From positions 124,001 through 188,000 of the forward strand of contig NBIV01000053.1 in assembly GCA_003194525.1 (NCBI GenBank): DNA of 64,000 nucleotides, in the 5' to 3' direction. Of the stretch, positions 1-10,385 are shown one piece after another; the first letter of the stretch is position 1; each line of letters opens with the position of its first letter. The position numbers and the translations under genes are program-made. The notes under the pieces were generated by a model. It worked only from the letters and a program-made list of their open reading frames with translations. It had not been told where the DNA came from and ran no database searches. The DNA comes from Gracilariopsis chorda. Taxonomy: Eukaryota; Rhodophyta; Florideophyceae; Gracilariales; Gracilariaceae.

Positions 1-1332
1 AACGCCTTTGATGCCCGAGATCCGGAGCTCCTAAGGACCTATCCAGAGGTTTTTCATTACCTGTTGGAAACGTATGCGACTGATCACCACATAATGGATG
101 CCTGTCAGGACGTAATTGGATACCACCAGAGTCCCAGCATGTCCAAAACGGATTACGCTGACTAACTTTGGACTAGAGCCTGCAGGTGCAAGCATGTGTT
201 CTCCGAGGGTCGGCTGAAGCGACATTTTATACCGGGATTGCTCCCTGCGATACGGACTCATGTCCGAAACCACCAGTCGGCCCATCCGGACTTGACCCTG
301 CGTCAACTGGTGACGTATGCCGAAGGATACGGCCAGACCTATAGAACTTCCAGTCGAACGGGTGACGCGGATACAAGGGGTTGCGTAAGACCCCTGACCG
401 GAGGAGTGTAGGCCCATATGGTAGAGTCCCCGTCGGAGTCGGACTCGGCCTTTGGACATTCAAACACCGCAGATGCTCTTGCGGTGAGCTTCTCCTCAGC
501 TCCGTCAGGAGCACCATCGGCCTTTTCGTCAGGAACGACCACCCCATCTGTCCCGGCAACACCCCGTTATTCTCCAATTGCTCCCAGGAAGGAGGTCATT
601 ACGAAGTCCAATCAGGCCTGCTATAATTGTCTTTCTACGGCCCGGCCGTGTGACTGCATAAAGTATATGCCTGAGGACATCCTCAAGTGAATTATGGCAC
701 GAAGGGAGGAGAACTATCAGGTGCGCCGAGCCGAGGGTTAGTTCCGTAGGACCTTTCCGCCGAGAACCACTGGAGCGCCAGAGAGCTCAAATTATGTGGC
801 TCCCCTGACCACACCGGTGAAGCAACCTGAGGTCATCTTGGTTGAAGATCCAAGGTATAGCGTCGAATACCTGGACGGGGAGGTAGATCTTGCGGTGTCC
901 ACGCCACAGAAAAACGACCAGAGGAACGCATCGAGGCGTGTTGTTCCTCTTGTGACTGCCGCCTCAAACCATCGGACTCGCAGACCGCAGGAGCTGAGAA
1001 GAGAAAGAAAGCAGAGGACAAAATGACAGGGGTCTCGAGTCGGGTGTATGCTGTGAACCAATGGGAAGACCTGGAGGACGCTGTTTTTGTCCTGAGGAAG
1101 TATAACTACAAGGTACAGGGAACCATGGGACTACAGGCCAATACCACAAGGACGTTTACGGCCGTACTGGATACTGGAGCAGGCCCTAATCTGGTAAATT
1201 CGAAGGTCTTACCATTGGGCTGGGAAAGGATGATACATGAAAAGAAGTCACCGAAGGTAACGGACGCATCACGTCGGCCGATGGATATTCGCGGAATACT
1301 TCCGCTTTACGTCCAATTGGGTCACCTGAAGG
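1..1332 (+). mobile_element. Ty3/Gypsy chromovirus (family A), gag-protease part, runs off left edge
   Basis: This is the left part of an LTR retroelement fossil. Translation of about 1-350 gives the C-terminal part of a gag capsid-like protein; its YLLETYAT stretch matches the YLLRSYAT stretch at the right edge of the window. A Cys-rich, zinc-knuckle-like patch (CYNC) lies near 620. A retropepsin-like segment with the LDTGAGPN active-site motif lies near 1165-1190. The element is broken, with several breaks. Similarity to the element stops at about 1332, where an inverted-repeat end of another element begins; the pol part lies at 16398 on the same strand. No LTR is visible because the left end is outside the window. 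Family assignment rests on motifs and on the pol part. Confidence 0.72.
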
Positions 1333-1403
1333 TTACGTCTGTGTTCTCGGAATGCTAGTTTCAGAAGCTAGTTTAGTATGCGTCAAGATGTCATTCAAAA
1401 AAT
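1333..1403 (+). repeat. left terminal inverted repeat of the 15-kb element
   Basis: It begins TTAC and contains the blocks TGTGTT, CGGAAT and CTAGTTT. CTAGTTT recurs at 1355, 1368 and 1536, which looks like a set of subterminal transposase-binding repeats. The first 59 bases pair imperfectly (39/59) with the other end. Confidence 0.6.
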
Positions 1404-1589
1404 CTATGAAAAATGACGGATGGCGAATGCGGAGTGAATTTCGGTCAGTTTTGTAGATTGCCACGTAGTTTAAACCTCCGAATCTAGGACAGAAACTTGC
1501 ACATTATGAATGAGAAGCGAATGCAGAAGACACTGCTAGTTTAATTTGTGTATTCGAATGTCAAACACTTGGTGGTACAGAGCGTGACT

Positions 1590-2796
1590 GTGGGCTGGCA
1601 TCCGTCGTGGTTGACGTGGAGCGGAGCAGGAAGCCGCTGCACCAGAGTGCGATTGGGAAGGAATTCGACGCGGTCCTGTCGAGTCATCTTTCCAGTCCAG
1701 CTCCCTAGAGCGCGACTGCTAGTGACCAGTGTTCAGCCCGGAAGGGCCCTATCGAAGGGGAGGTTGCATCTGGTAGAACTATTTCCGACGACCAATGGAG
1801 TAACGGCCGAAACGCTCCACTTGAAGCCGAGTTTATGCAAAAAAAGAATGAAAAAGACTGGTAGGTTCGTCGCCCAATCGAAGCAGAAAGTAGTACACCC
1901 GGTCCTGAATCGTCGGACTGGGCTGCCCGTAAGGGGCCTGTGGAAGCGGAGTTTACCGCACCAACTCCTGAGCGAGTTTGGACTGCACGAAGGGGCCCTA
2001 TCGAGGTGGATGTTCAAGAGGAGACCCCCGATACCAACTGGGCAGATGTGCGAAGACGTCCTGTGGAAGCCTCATTTGCCCAAGAGCAAGAAAATGTTGA
2101 CTGGTCGGCGAGGAAGGGGCCAATTGACACAGAAGTGGAGAAGGTCGGGAAAGCTATTCGGGACATTGACTTTTCCGATAAGCGTGGTTCTAAGTTACTA
2201 GAGCTTGAGAACAAGGAGCTTGAGCAAGATCCCGTGAAGAAGGAGGCCAGAGAAAATTGGCCTAGAGACACGCCGGGAGATACTGAACTTAAAACAAGGC
2301 ATTTTGGGTCAAGGATTCCCAACTCGTCCTCCCAGGAACAACTTCCTGTGGAAAAAGAGGGGGACTGGGGGGCTGCAAGACGAAGGTCTCATCCTATTGA
2401 AGCAAGATTGAGTCCACCGCGCCGATACATGCCTACGAAGAGTGCAGAGGATGAGGAGCCTGATGGATCTGCAAATCACAAGGACTGAGTCCACCGCGCC
2501 GATACATGCTTACGAAGAGTGCAGAGGATGAGGAGGCTGATGGATCTGCAAATCACAAGGACAGGCATGAAAATGAGCAAGCTGACGGTGAGAGTGACTG
2601 GACCACCGTTCGTTCGCGCCAACGCCGTTCTACAGGATCTAGTCCGCTTCATTCAGGGAGGAACTTTAATCGAAGGGGATCCCGTCCTTTGGGGAGGGAC
2701 AACGCGAATGAGAAAGTGTCTCGCGCAGATTTTTCGGTTAAGGGTGATGATAGTTCACATGGTCCTCCGCCCATGGCATCTGCAACTGATGCTTAG
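1590..2796 (+). pseudogene. W-repeat protein, eIF4B-like repeats, broken copy
   Basis: One frame (about 1590-2488) encodes some nine imperfect repeats of 22-28 residues with the core W-x-(A/x)-R-(K/R)-G-P-(I/V)-E, for example DWAARKGPVEAEF, VWTARRGPIEVDV and DWSARKGPIDTEV. A last repeat, DWTTVRSRQ, and a Ser/Gly/Arg-rich tail ending in SHGPPPMASATDA lie in a second frame up to 2796. Spaced DW-AR repeats of this kind occur in the RNA-binding repeat region of eIF4B/Tif3-type translation factors, which is my best guess; no RRM is visible upstream. The copy is broken by TAG codons at 1706 and 1862 and by a 77-bp tandem duplication that shifts the frame. It sits against the left inverted repeat, so its 5' part may have been lost on capture. 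Confidence 0.5.
2409..2562 (+). repeat. 77-bp tandem duplication in coding DNA
   Basis: Positions 2409-2485 are repeated directly as 2486-2562 with only two differences. As 77 is not a multiple of three, the duplication changes reading frame: the first copy ends the long W-repeat frame at 2488 and the second carries the continuation. The few differences suggest a recent event relative to the rest of the copy, or an assembly artefact. Confidence 0.9.
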
Positions 2797-3081
2797 GAAC
2801 GAGAAGAATTTCGCCGATCTACAGCTTGCGAGAAATGTTTCATATGCAAACGGAAGCAAGGAGTGAGGAACAATGCGAAGGAGTGATACGGATGGATGTG
2901 GTGCGAGTCTTTTGTTTATAAAGATAGCGAGGCGAGAAGTATCTCGGGCTCTAATATGCCTCCGGATGTGGGTATAAGCTGTTTTACATACTAGAAAGGT
3001 AGACTGCTTAGAAGAACAAATCACGTTCACGAATCGACATGCGCCGATGAAGTGGGTAACAGAGTAAAGAGTTAGGGTGAC
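2797..3081. other. short intergenic stretch between convergent genes
   Basis: This lies between the end of the W-repeat frame (+) and the end of the Nup98-like gene (-). I see no gene in it. Confidence 0.5.
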
Positions 3082-4466
3082 TTAATTCGGTGCAAAACCA
3101 GTGACCTCAAATATCCAATGTCCCGTCTTTGGATTGTAATCCATGAAGTGCAGCCCGTTCTTTGTACAGAAAGCCCTGAGTTTCTTCTCGTATTTCTTCT
3201 CCAGTTTTTGTTCATCGGAGGAGATGCTGCCCTTCTTCTTCCGGAACATATTCTCGAGCGTTACTTCAGCTGCAGCGTCTAACTGACCTGCATCTCCTTC
3301 GGGATAAACGGCGACCTCTCCTTGCTGAATATCCACGGCCAAGTCAAGATCAAGACCACGTACGTCCACTGGCTGAATCCACCTTATCTTACCGACACCA
3401 TGACGCCCAACAGTGAAGTCTTCAACCATTTGTAACTCTGTCATATCCCTACTAGCTAATTCCTGAAGAGCCCGTTCGGTGTAGAATCCATCTTTGGATA
3501 GAAGTGGAAGATATTTATCAGGCATATACTGTTCGTCAGAATCAAGAACTTGCTTCTTGCTCCAGGTTGATGGGCGTGGATGAGCCCACCTAAACTCTTC
3601 ACTACCTGATATTCGCCCAACGTATTTCTTCCCATCATTCATCGGGCTACTGTCTGAGTTGGAGAGGCTATTTCGTTTGGGCTTCCGGAGTATACTTGTG
3701 AGTTTAACAGAGGAATCAGATTCCTTGGTCTTTGGAGCCTTTCCTTCCGGGGTGTCGTCGGCATCAGCTATATAACCGACAGTGATTCGCTTAGCGTTCC
3801 GAGGAGTCAGCGAGTTTCTTGGCGTTCTTCATTATATTATGTGGTGTTCTTGTCCAGCATCCAAATCTTCACTATCTGGGTTTATTTCACCTTGTCTGGT
3901 GATCCTCGGCACAGGCAGCATTTTTGACGCAGACCGAACTGCTGTTGCACCTTCCGAATAACGCGGCGGTCTGCGCTTGTAAACACTGAACTGTTTTGGT
4001 GTGAAGAGGGGTGTTATCCTATGGACGGCGCGGGACTACTTGTCTGGCCGGCCGTCTGCGCTGCGGCATTGTCATCTTTCCCGTTCTGAGGAATGGGAGT
4101 CCCGGACACTCTAGGAGAGAACCCTGCTGCCTCGCCATAGCGGGCAACTGATCCCTGCATCTTTGTTCTGAAGGGGGTTCTAGGAACCAGACGTTGCGTC
4201 TTTGAAAGGGGATCTCTGCCCAAGGATAACTTCACCAATGGTGGAGGTGGCAGAACTACAACGGACACAGACCCAGATGGCTTGAGGTTTGTCTTCTCGT
4301 TTAGCTTTGCTTGCTGTGCAAGAAGTCGTTTTTGCTCATCGACCTTAGCTTGTATTACTTGTACGTTATGAAGAACAGTGCCGTAATTTGCCCCAACCGG
4401 AGCTACCGTAGACCCATGTAGACACCGTTTGACCAGTAGCGAACGGCCACCTGCACAGCGTGGCAT
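3082..4466 (-). pseudogene. NUP98: Nup98-type nucleoporin, linker and C-terminal autoproteolytic-domain half
   Basis: The last 186 residues (3642 to 3082) match the Nup98 C-terminal domain that anchors the protein to the nuclear pore. Landmarks are DGFYTERALQEL, DFTVGRHGVGKIRW, EVAVYPEGD, AEVTLENM and GHWIFEVTGF. In animals this domain self-cleaves at HF|S; here the corresponding site reads GFAPN and the chain stops, so cleavage and a fused Nup96 are unlikely. Upstream, linker-like sequence (VGANYGTVLHNVQ..., RYGEAAGFSPRVS, then FTPKQFSVYKRRPPRY in another frame) reaches about 4440. The frame changes near 4016 and is stopped near 3830. The N-terminal GLFG repeats and GLEBS motif are absent: a methyltransferase gene begins head-to-head only ~140 bp away. 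It is therefore a truncated copy, or the frame faults are consensus errors. Confidence 0.78.
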
Positions 4467-4615
4467 AATTGTGGCAGAAGTTGCAATGGCACTTCATCGC
4501 GGTCGCGATGAAGTGCAATTGCACCCTCGGCGGCCGTCCAGACACCGTTTGACCAGTAGCGAACGGCCACCTGCACAGCGTGGCATAAGTTTGGCAGAAA
4601 TTGCAATGGCACTTC
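4421..4615. repeat. 120-bp-period tandem repeat between divergent genes
   Basis: Positions 4421-4495 and 4541-4615 are near-identical 75-bp copies exactly 120 bp apart (four differences). They span the region where the minus-strand Nup98-like frame and the plus-strand methyltransferase frame both begin, so they may be duplicated promoter or 5' coding sequence. Each copy supplies an in-frame ATG (4486 and 4606) to the plus-strand gene. Confidence 0.85.
4483..4522. repeat. 40-bp near-perfect palindrome (hairpin)
   Basis: Arms 4483-4501 and 4504-4522 pair at 18 of 19 positions with a 2-base spacer. The palindrome lies exactly between the two tandem copies and probably arose with the duplication. 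Confidence 0.85.
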
Positions 4616-7600
4616 ACCCTAGAACGGCCGCCACACCCACCAATCTCCGCTCCTTGCGCCCGCCTCCAATCGCCCTGCGCTCAGTCCCCGTCCTAACAAC
4701 TGCGACAAACCTACGCTCTGCTCGTGTCGACGCCCCGAATTCCTCCACCTCTGCAAAGCATGCATTGGCCTCCATTCGCCGCTCGAGCCCAAAGTCCGTA
4801 TCTGCTTCACATGACACTCAGTCGCAATCTGTCATTCTCCGCCTTCGCATCAAGCCATCTCGCGATTACCATCCGTCAGATCAACAGACATCCCAATCTT
4901 CGAATCGCACCAGGACTGGTGGCAAGCGTCCCCGCCATCTACCTGAGCAGCAACACAAAATAGCTTCCGAAGACGAGCAGAAGCCCATACCGGCATCGCG
5001 TAAGCATCGTGCTTCCACAACATCTCCACACACCCAACGCCACGCCTGCGACTCGATGGACGAAACCCCATCGTCCGAATCTCGAAGGCCCGCCAATCGC
5101 GAAAAGAATCATCCGCAGGAAAAGCTTCGCAATCGCCAACACCAAAAGCGCAGCGACAAGCACTCTGCGGTTCAATCGAATGTTCCACTAGATTCAAAAG
5201 AACGTACTCGTTCCCACCATTCGAGTGAGAGTGTGCCGAGATCCTCTGCGCGAAGACGGCGGAAAGCCCACATCATTACCACAGATTCCGACGACAAAGG
5301 TCACGAATCTGACAATTCCCGACCAAGACCGCGATCCCCTCGCGAATACTCACGTAAACCCGGGAGCGGCAGACACAGCGACCCCGAGAAACCTCCAACG
5401 CACACCAAGTCGCCGCAGGAGTCACCTGCACAACCACCTCCTACGCCTTTGCAATCCCTGCTTTCCTTTGCGCACAAGTCCTTGTCTTTGTCGTCTACTG
5501 ATGGTCTGGATGAGGCTGGTATATTTAAACGCAGGAAAAACCTTGCGACTATCCCAGGCTGTGAACAATTTGAGCACTTCAGCGTTTTCCTGTATAGCAG
5601 AGCTCTGTGTCATCACCATAAGAAGGCTCTAGATTCCATGCAGATGAGCTATGAAGATCAGATTATATCTGGAAAAGTGTTTGACGCCTTATCCTACGAT
5701 ATCGAAGATGATCAGTGGCAGCAGTGGATCACTGAAGATAAAAGCAATGATACATCCTATCCCCGGGGCTTTACAAAAGCCTGGACGCTGTTCAGTTCAT
5801 GTTGCGACTGCTGGAAGAAACTGTTGACTCCGAGGAAGAAGTCGCTGGCAAAGTCATGCAAGAATGGTACGAAAGGGGGTTAACGACTGAGTTGGCCAAC
5901 TGGATGCTCACGGCTCTCAAGTTTTGGTCTGCAGCAAAGCACCATGAAGGAGAGCACGGTGAGAACTACAGCGAGCTCGTGGACTGGATAATCCGTCTTA
6001 GCTGCAGCATTATCACATACGAGCTCAGTCCCTCCTCTCTTATATACAAAATGAAGAATTTGCAAGCAGACAACATGTTCATCTCCACCCTTCGGGGTAT
6101 CCTGCCCGGAGAAGGCATATTTCCTTTTCACCGAGTACTGAACTCCATGGTGCAGTTTGTATCCGACTTCCCTGAAAGTTCTGGAAAGGAGTGCAAAATC
6201 TCTGTGTCCCAGCTAGTTCAGGCATCCCTATTGCGAAGTGGTGTTCCGTGGAGTGAAAACAGTCCTCAGAAAGACGCTTGGAAAGCAATTCATGAGTCGA
6301 GCCTCGATTTGGCCAAGACCCTATGTCAGAGCGATTTCTTTTGGTCCTGTGCGTTCACAAAATCGTTGCAGCAGGTTCGAAGAGAACCGCTCACTGCGGA
6401 CAGCTGCTTTGATGTTGGCTTTCTGGTCAATGTTGTGTCGTCACCTCTTTTCATGCGTGAACTCTTGCAGAATCAGTCTAAGTGCTTAGAGTTGTTGTGT
6501 GATGTGATGACCAATACTTTGCTGGTGTTAGGTCGCGAACCCCTGATGTCCTTCCGCACTATCATAAGCAAAGAGAAGCACTATCCTTCCGTTCCAAGCG
6601 TTCTTGACCTATTTTTAGCGCTCTTGTCTTCCGCTTTGATGCAAAGAGAGCTGCTCACGACCGATACCATGATCAAGAGGCTGTTTTTGGAGTCAGTGGA
6701 CGGTCTGTTGATGCGTAGTGCTAGAATGGGTAGCAACGCACATTTTCAAGACAATCTAAAGCAACTAGCTGGAAAGACGCTTCTTGAACGAAGTGCTTGG
6801 GACTCAATCCTAGAGAAACCCCTCGCATCTGGAGTCATCAGTGACGGGAAGATAATGGTGAAACAAAGAGTGCTTGCGTTCAATGCCCAAGTTCTTGCCT
6901 CGATGGGAAAGAGTTTGGAGGATGGATCCCGCGATATGTCTCAGATGAACACCTTGAAGGCGTATTTGGCTACGAAGGTTAACAACATGAGAAACCGCCG
7001 GCACGTTTGGGAAGTCGTTCCTAGAATTCAAGGCGGCTTAGATCGCTTCTACTGTGACTCTGAAAAGAAGGTAGAAGTTCTATCTTAGCAGGATCGCAAT
7101 CATTTTTCAATGGTTGTGGAAGCCATACGGAAGCATTTCCAGTTGGACTCAGTGGATATGCAAAAGTCCTTTTCCTCAAAAGAGGACAAGAGTAGTTCAA
7201 GCAATGAAGTCCCTGTTCCGCGTAAGAGGTCCGGTAACGTTTCCTTTCCCCGTGTTGCGCTTATTCCTCAGCTCTGCAGAATTGCGTCACGGGAGAAGGG
7301 CTACGTCGATTTAGATGAGGACCCCCAAATTCTGCGATTAGCGCACGACTTCATTACCGACAAGGCGCAACAGACCTTGGCCTGGTATGACCCGGAGTCA
7401 GATTACGCGTGGAAATGGGTTCGCCTGCAGCGTAAGAATGCCTACATAGACGGTGCTAGTGACCTTCTGAAAAAAATGATCGTACACTTGGTCAACGATG
7501 TTCTTGTCTTCCTGGAAATGCAAAGGAGAAGAAGGATGTCTCAGAGATCAGAGTGGCTTGCTCTAACGATTTATGTGAGAATCAGCATGTGCGTATCGAG

Positions 7601-9921
7601 TGCGTTCCGGGGGAGTGTGGGGCAGGGTCCTACTGCCAGAACCAAAGGTTGCAGAGGCTCGAATATGCCAAGTTCAAGATGACAAGTTTTCCGAACAAGG
7701 GGGTTGCACTGGTGGCCGATGAAGATATCAAAGCCGGTACCCTGATTGGAGAATATCAAGGTGAGGTAATTTCACGGGAGACATTCAAACAGCGTATGCG
7801 GGAATATCAAGGCGAACAACATTTCTACTTCATGACATTGACAAACAAACTTGTAATTGATGCAAGTAGGAAATCTCAAGCCACTCGATTATTGAATCAC
7901 TCCTGTGATCCCAACTCGGAGACGCAAAAGTGGAATGCTGGTGGAGAACCAAGGGTTGGCATTTTCGCCATTCGGGATATTCCGAAAAGAGAAGAGCTGA
8001 CCTTCGATTACGGGGCACGATCAATTGAGAAAGGATCAGCTCCTTGCGTTTGTGGTTCTTCGAAATGTCTTGGTACATTGACCTCGAAGCATGAAGAGGG
8101 TGTTGCCAAGACTCTACAGATAATGCTCGGGCTAGTGAACAGAACAAAGAACCTAGTCCTGGAAGGGACCCAGAAAAGAAAGGAAACTCGGAATCTGCAA
8201 CCGTCGACCAAGATGTTATGAAACGTGTGCAGGAAAAGGTTGCTCAAGCAAAGAATAATCTAAAGAAAGCTGAACAACTAAATGCTTATGAGAACACCAA
8301 GACGGGTGCTAAGAAACCTTGGGATGAATGGAAATTTGCACCCCGAGCTTCAAGTCGCCTGAAGGTTTGGAAAGAAGCAACGAAAGTCTCATGGCCGTGG
8401 AAAGGTTATCTTGAGAGCTCTGGACCGCAGTTAACAGATACGGCTGACTCATCATTCCGAATTCCGAGGCGAAGCGTTCCAATGAAGATTGAGGACAGAG
8501 ACGAAGCATCTAAGACGCCGGGTACTTGTGGAAAGCAATCTGAACGACCTTCAGATGCGAAGGAAATTCCCGAAACTCGGACATCAATTGCAGGAAGTGA
8601 GTCTCGCTCTATTCCCAGGATACCAAGGCGTTCCTCATTTGTTGAAGACTTGAGACCACAGAATGCGTTCTCGAAGCAAGCCGGAAGCAATACTGGGTTA
8701 CGGACGTCAGAGAAAAAGGAAATGCCGCAGGTACCTCTATCAAGAGCTGCGTTGATTGGAATCGAAAAGGAATTTCAGCCCTCGTCGACGAAATACAAGA
8801 GGAAGCCCTTGAATCCAAAGATTTAGGAACGAGTTCGAACGCAAAAGACGGGTTCGGATAGTGACTCAATGGATGAGTATTCTACCGCTTCAGAAGCTGA
8901 ACCTATAATGGACGAGAAGCCCGTTTCACCGAGCCAACTTCCTGATGGGAAGGGTGCCCGCTCCGATGACGAGTTTGTTGCAGAATCTCCTCTGGAACAG
9001 GCGCTCGTTTCGCGTCAAGAAGAGCACAAAGCATGGTAGCGCCGTCAACACGTATCCAAGGCACAAGAGTCTGGTGTGTACCGCAGAGAAAGGCATGAAC
9101 ACGGAATTCAACAAAGGTCTTTCAGACCTGATGAAGTTCAAAATCAAGCAGAAGAGACGTTCGCTTCCACACGCTACCCGGATAGTGAGTCGAGAGGCAT
9201 GAGACACAGAGCCTTGCCAAAGAGTCAAATTAATGCAGACGGAACCAGTCGCACACATGGCCATAAAGCCCCTCGAAGTCGAGGACCTCCCCCCACTGCC
9301 GTCCAGAACAAGCACACCCCGCAGGAAATATAGGAAAACAGCTTGCGCCGGAGCTACAAGACAAGAAAACTACTTTAGCAGAAACTATTGGTGTGCGGCT
9401 GGTAATGCACGATTCTAAGTTGGTACGGGGCCGTGAATGGGATACGAGCAAACACGACGCGAGCGACAACTTGGATGTTCACTTCACTGGAAGTGGTCTA
9501 ATACGAAGATATGAACGCGTGCTGAGGTCTTATACAAGTTCATATAACACGGATATTGGCGTTGTGACAGTGGAAGGGATGCGTTCGATTGCACTACTCT
9601 TTACGGCAAGCAGCTAGTTTTCACGCACACGAGGAGCAAGGCGTGCTTTGGGTTCGCATAGGTGATGATATCAACAAAATCATTCAAACATGTACCCATG
9701 GGGTACATGTTAGAAACATGTACGAAAGGAAAGTGATTCTTGCACAGAATGAAGAAAAAGGCCGTAAGTGGTGCAACGCGCTCTTGGTATGTATACCCAC
9801 TATAAAACGGGTGGAACAGGTTTCGGACCAAGACTGGGAAAAGGCTTTGACAGAGTTAAAGAACGATTCCGGCAGGCTTGGCGAAGTTTTCGACGGTATT
9901 CCAGTGGTGATTGGAATGTAG
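4606..9921 (+). pseudogene. Set2/ASH1-type histone lysine methyltransferase, interrupted gene copy
   Basis: This is one long coding block whose frame changes several times. The N-terminal part (to ~5450) is Ser/Arg/Pro-rich and probably disordered. A helical, unrecognised region follows (~5480-7450). Next comes an AWS Cys cluster (CSCLPG, ACSNDLC, IECVPGECGAGSYCQNQ; ~7499-7650), a SET domain (~7680-8030) with NHSCDPN and ELTFDY, and a post-SET CVCGSSKC at ~8045. This order is that of the SETD2/ASH1/NSD family, which methylates histone H3 (K36 in most members) in the nucleus. The SET-N motif, usually G-x-G, reads GVA, so cofactor binding may be weakened. The charged C-terminal part (8137-9921) is unrecognised. 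Single-base frame slips lie near 5765, 7470 (A7), 8098 (G3) and 9326 (A3), with another near 9595; TAG codons lie at 7086, 8824 and 9037. I chose the second duplicated ATG as start; 4486 is equally possible. Confidence 0.75.
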
Positions 9922-10385
9922 GCGGGGTTGTTGAGGGATAATGGCCAAGAGGAAATTCCGCGTGATTATGACCAATGGCTTCCGATATGAGAAAGGGTGT
10001 GAGTGAGTGTACAAAAGTGCGAGTGCAGTTGCTGTGGGTATCAACTGCCTGGAAGTATGTGTGATAAAGCACCTAATATCGCTGCCTGCGTTGTACTTCA
10101 AGAATGGCATCGAGAGACAGCATGAAACGAAATATGAAGATACGAGAGGATGTCAAGTACAATGAAGAGATGTAGAATACTGCCTTGCAAATCGAACTTT
10201 TTGCGGAAGGTAATTCTGTAGGTCAGTGCAGTATATTGAAAATATTACTTCAGTCGGACGCGGCGTATCCCCACCCATGCGCTCTTTCCACTCGCTTCCA
10301 TTACAGGCGTATCGTAGGTAAACCGTACGTTGTGAAGCTACCTGCCATCCCTCTCATCATAACTGGAAGCCGCAAGTGCTTTACG
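9922..10385. other. gap between genes inside the 15-kb element
   Basis: I see no convincing gene. The frame of the next block has no good start before the ATG at 10386. Confidence 0.4.

Noticed and set aside
1333-1358. Family A protease region continuing to 1358
   Set aside because: These bases match the reverse complement of the far end at 16372-16397, so they belong to the inverted repeat, not to the retroelement.
7071-8119. Ultra-short introns: GT...AG units of 18 nt (7071-7088) and 20 nt (8100-8119) that would restore the frame
   Set aside because: The only convincing intron in the window is 92 nt long, and other frame slips have no GT-AG pair but do sit at base runs, so a one-base slip explains more cases.
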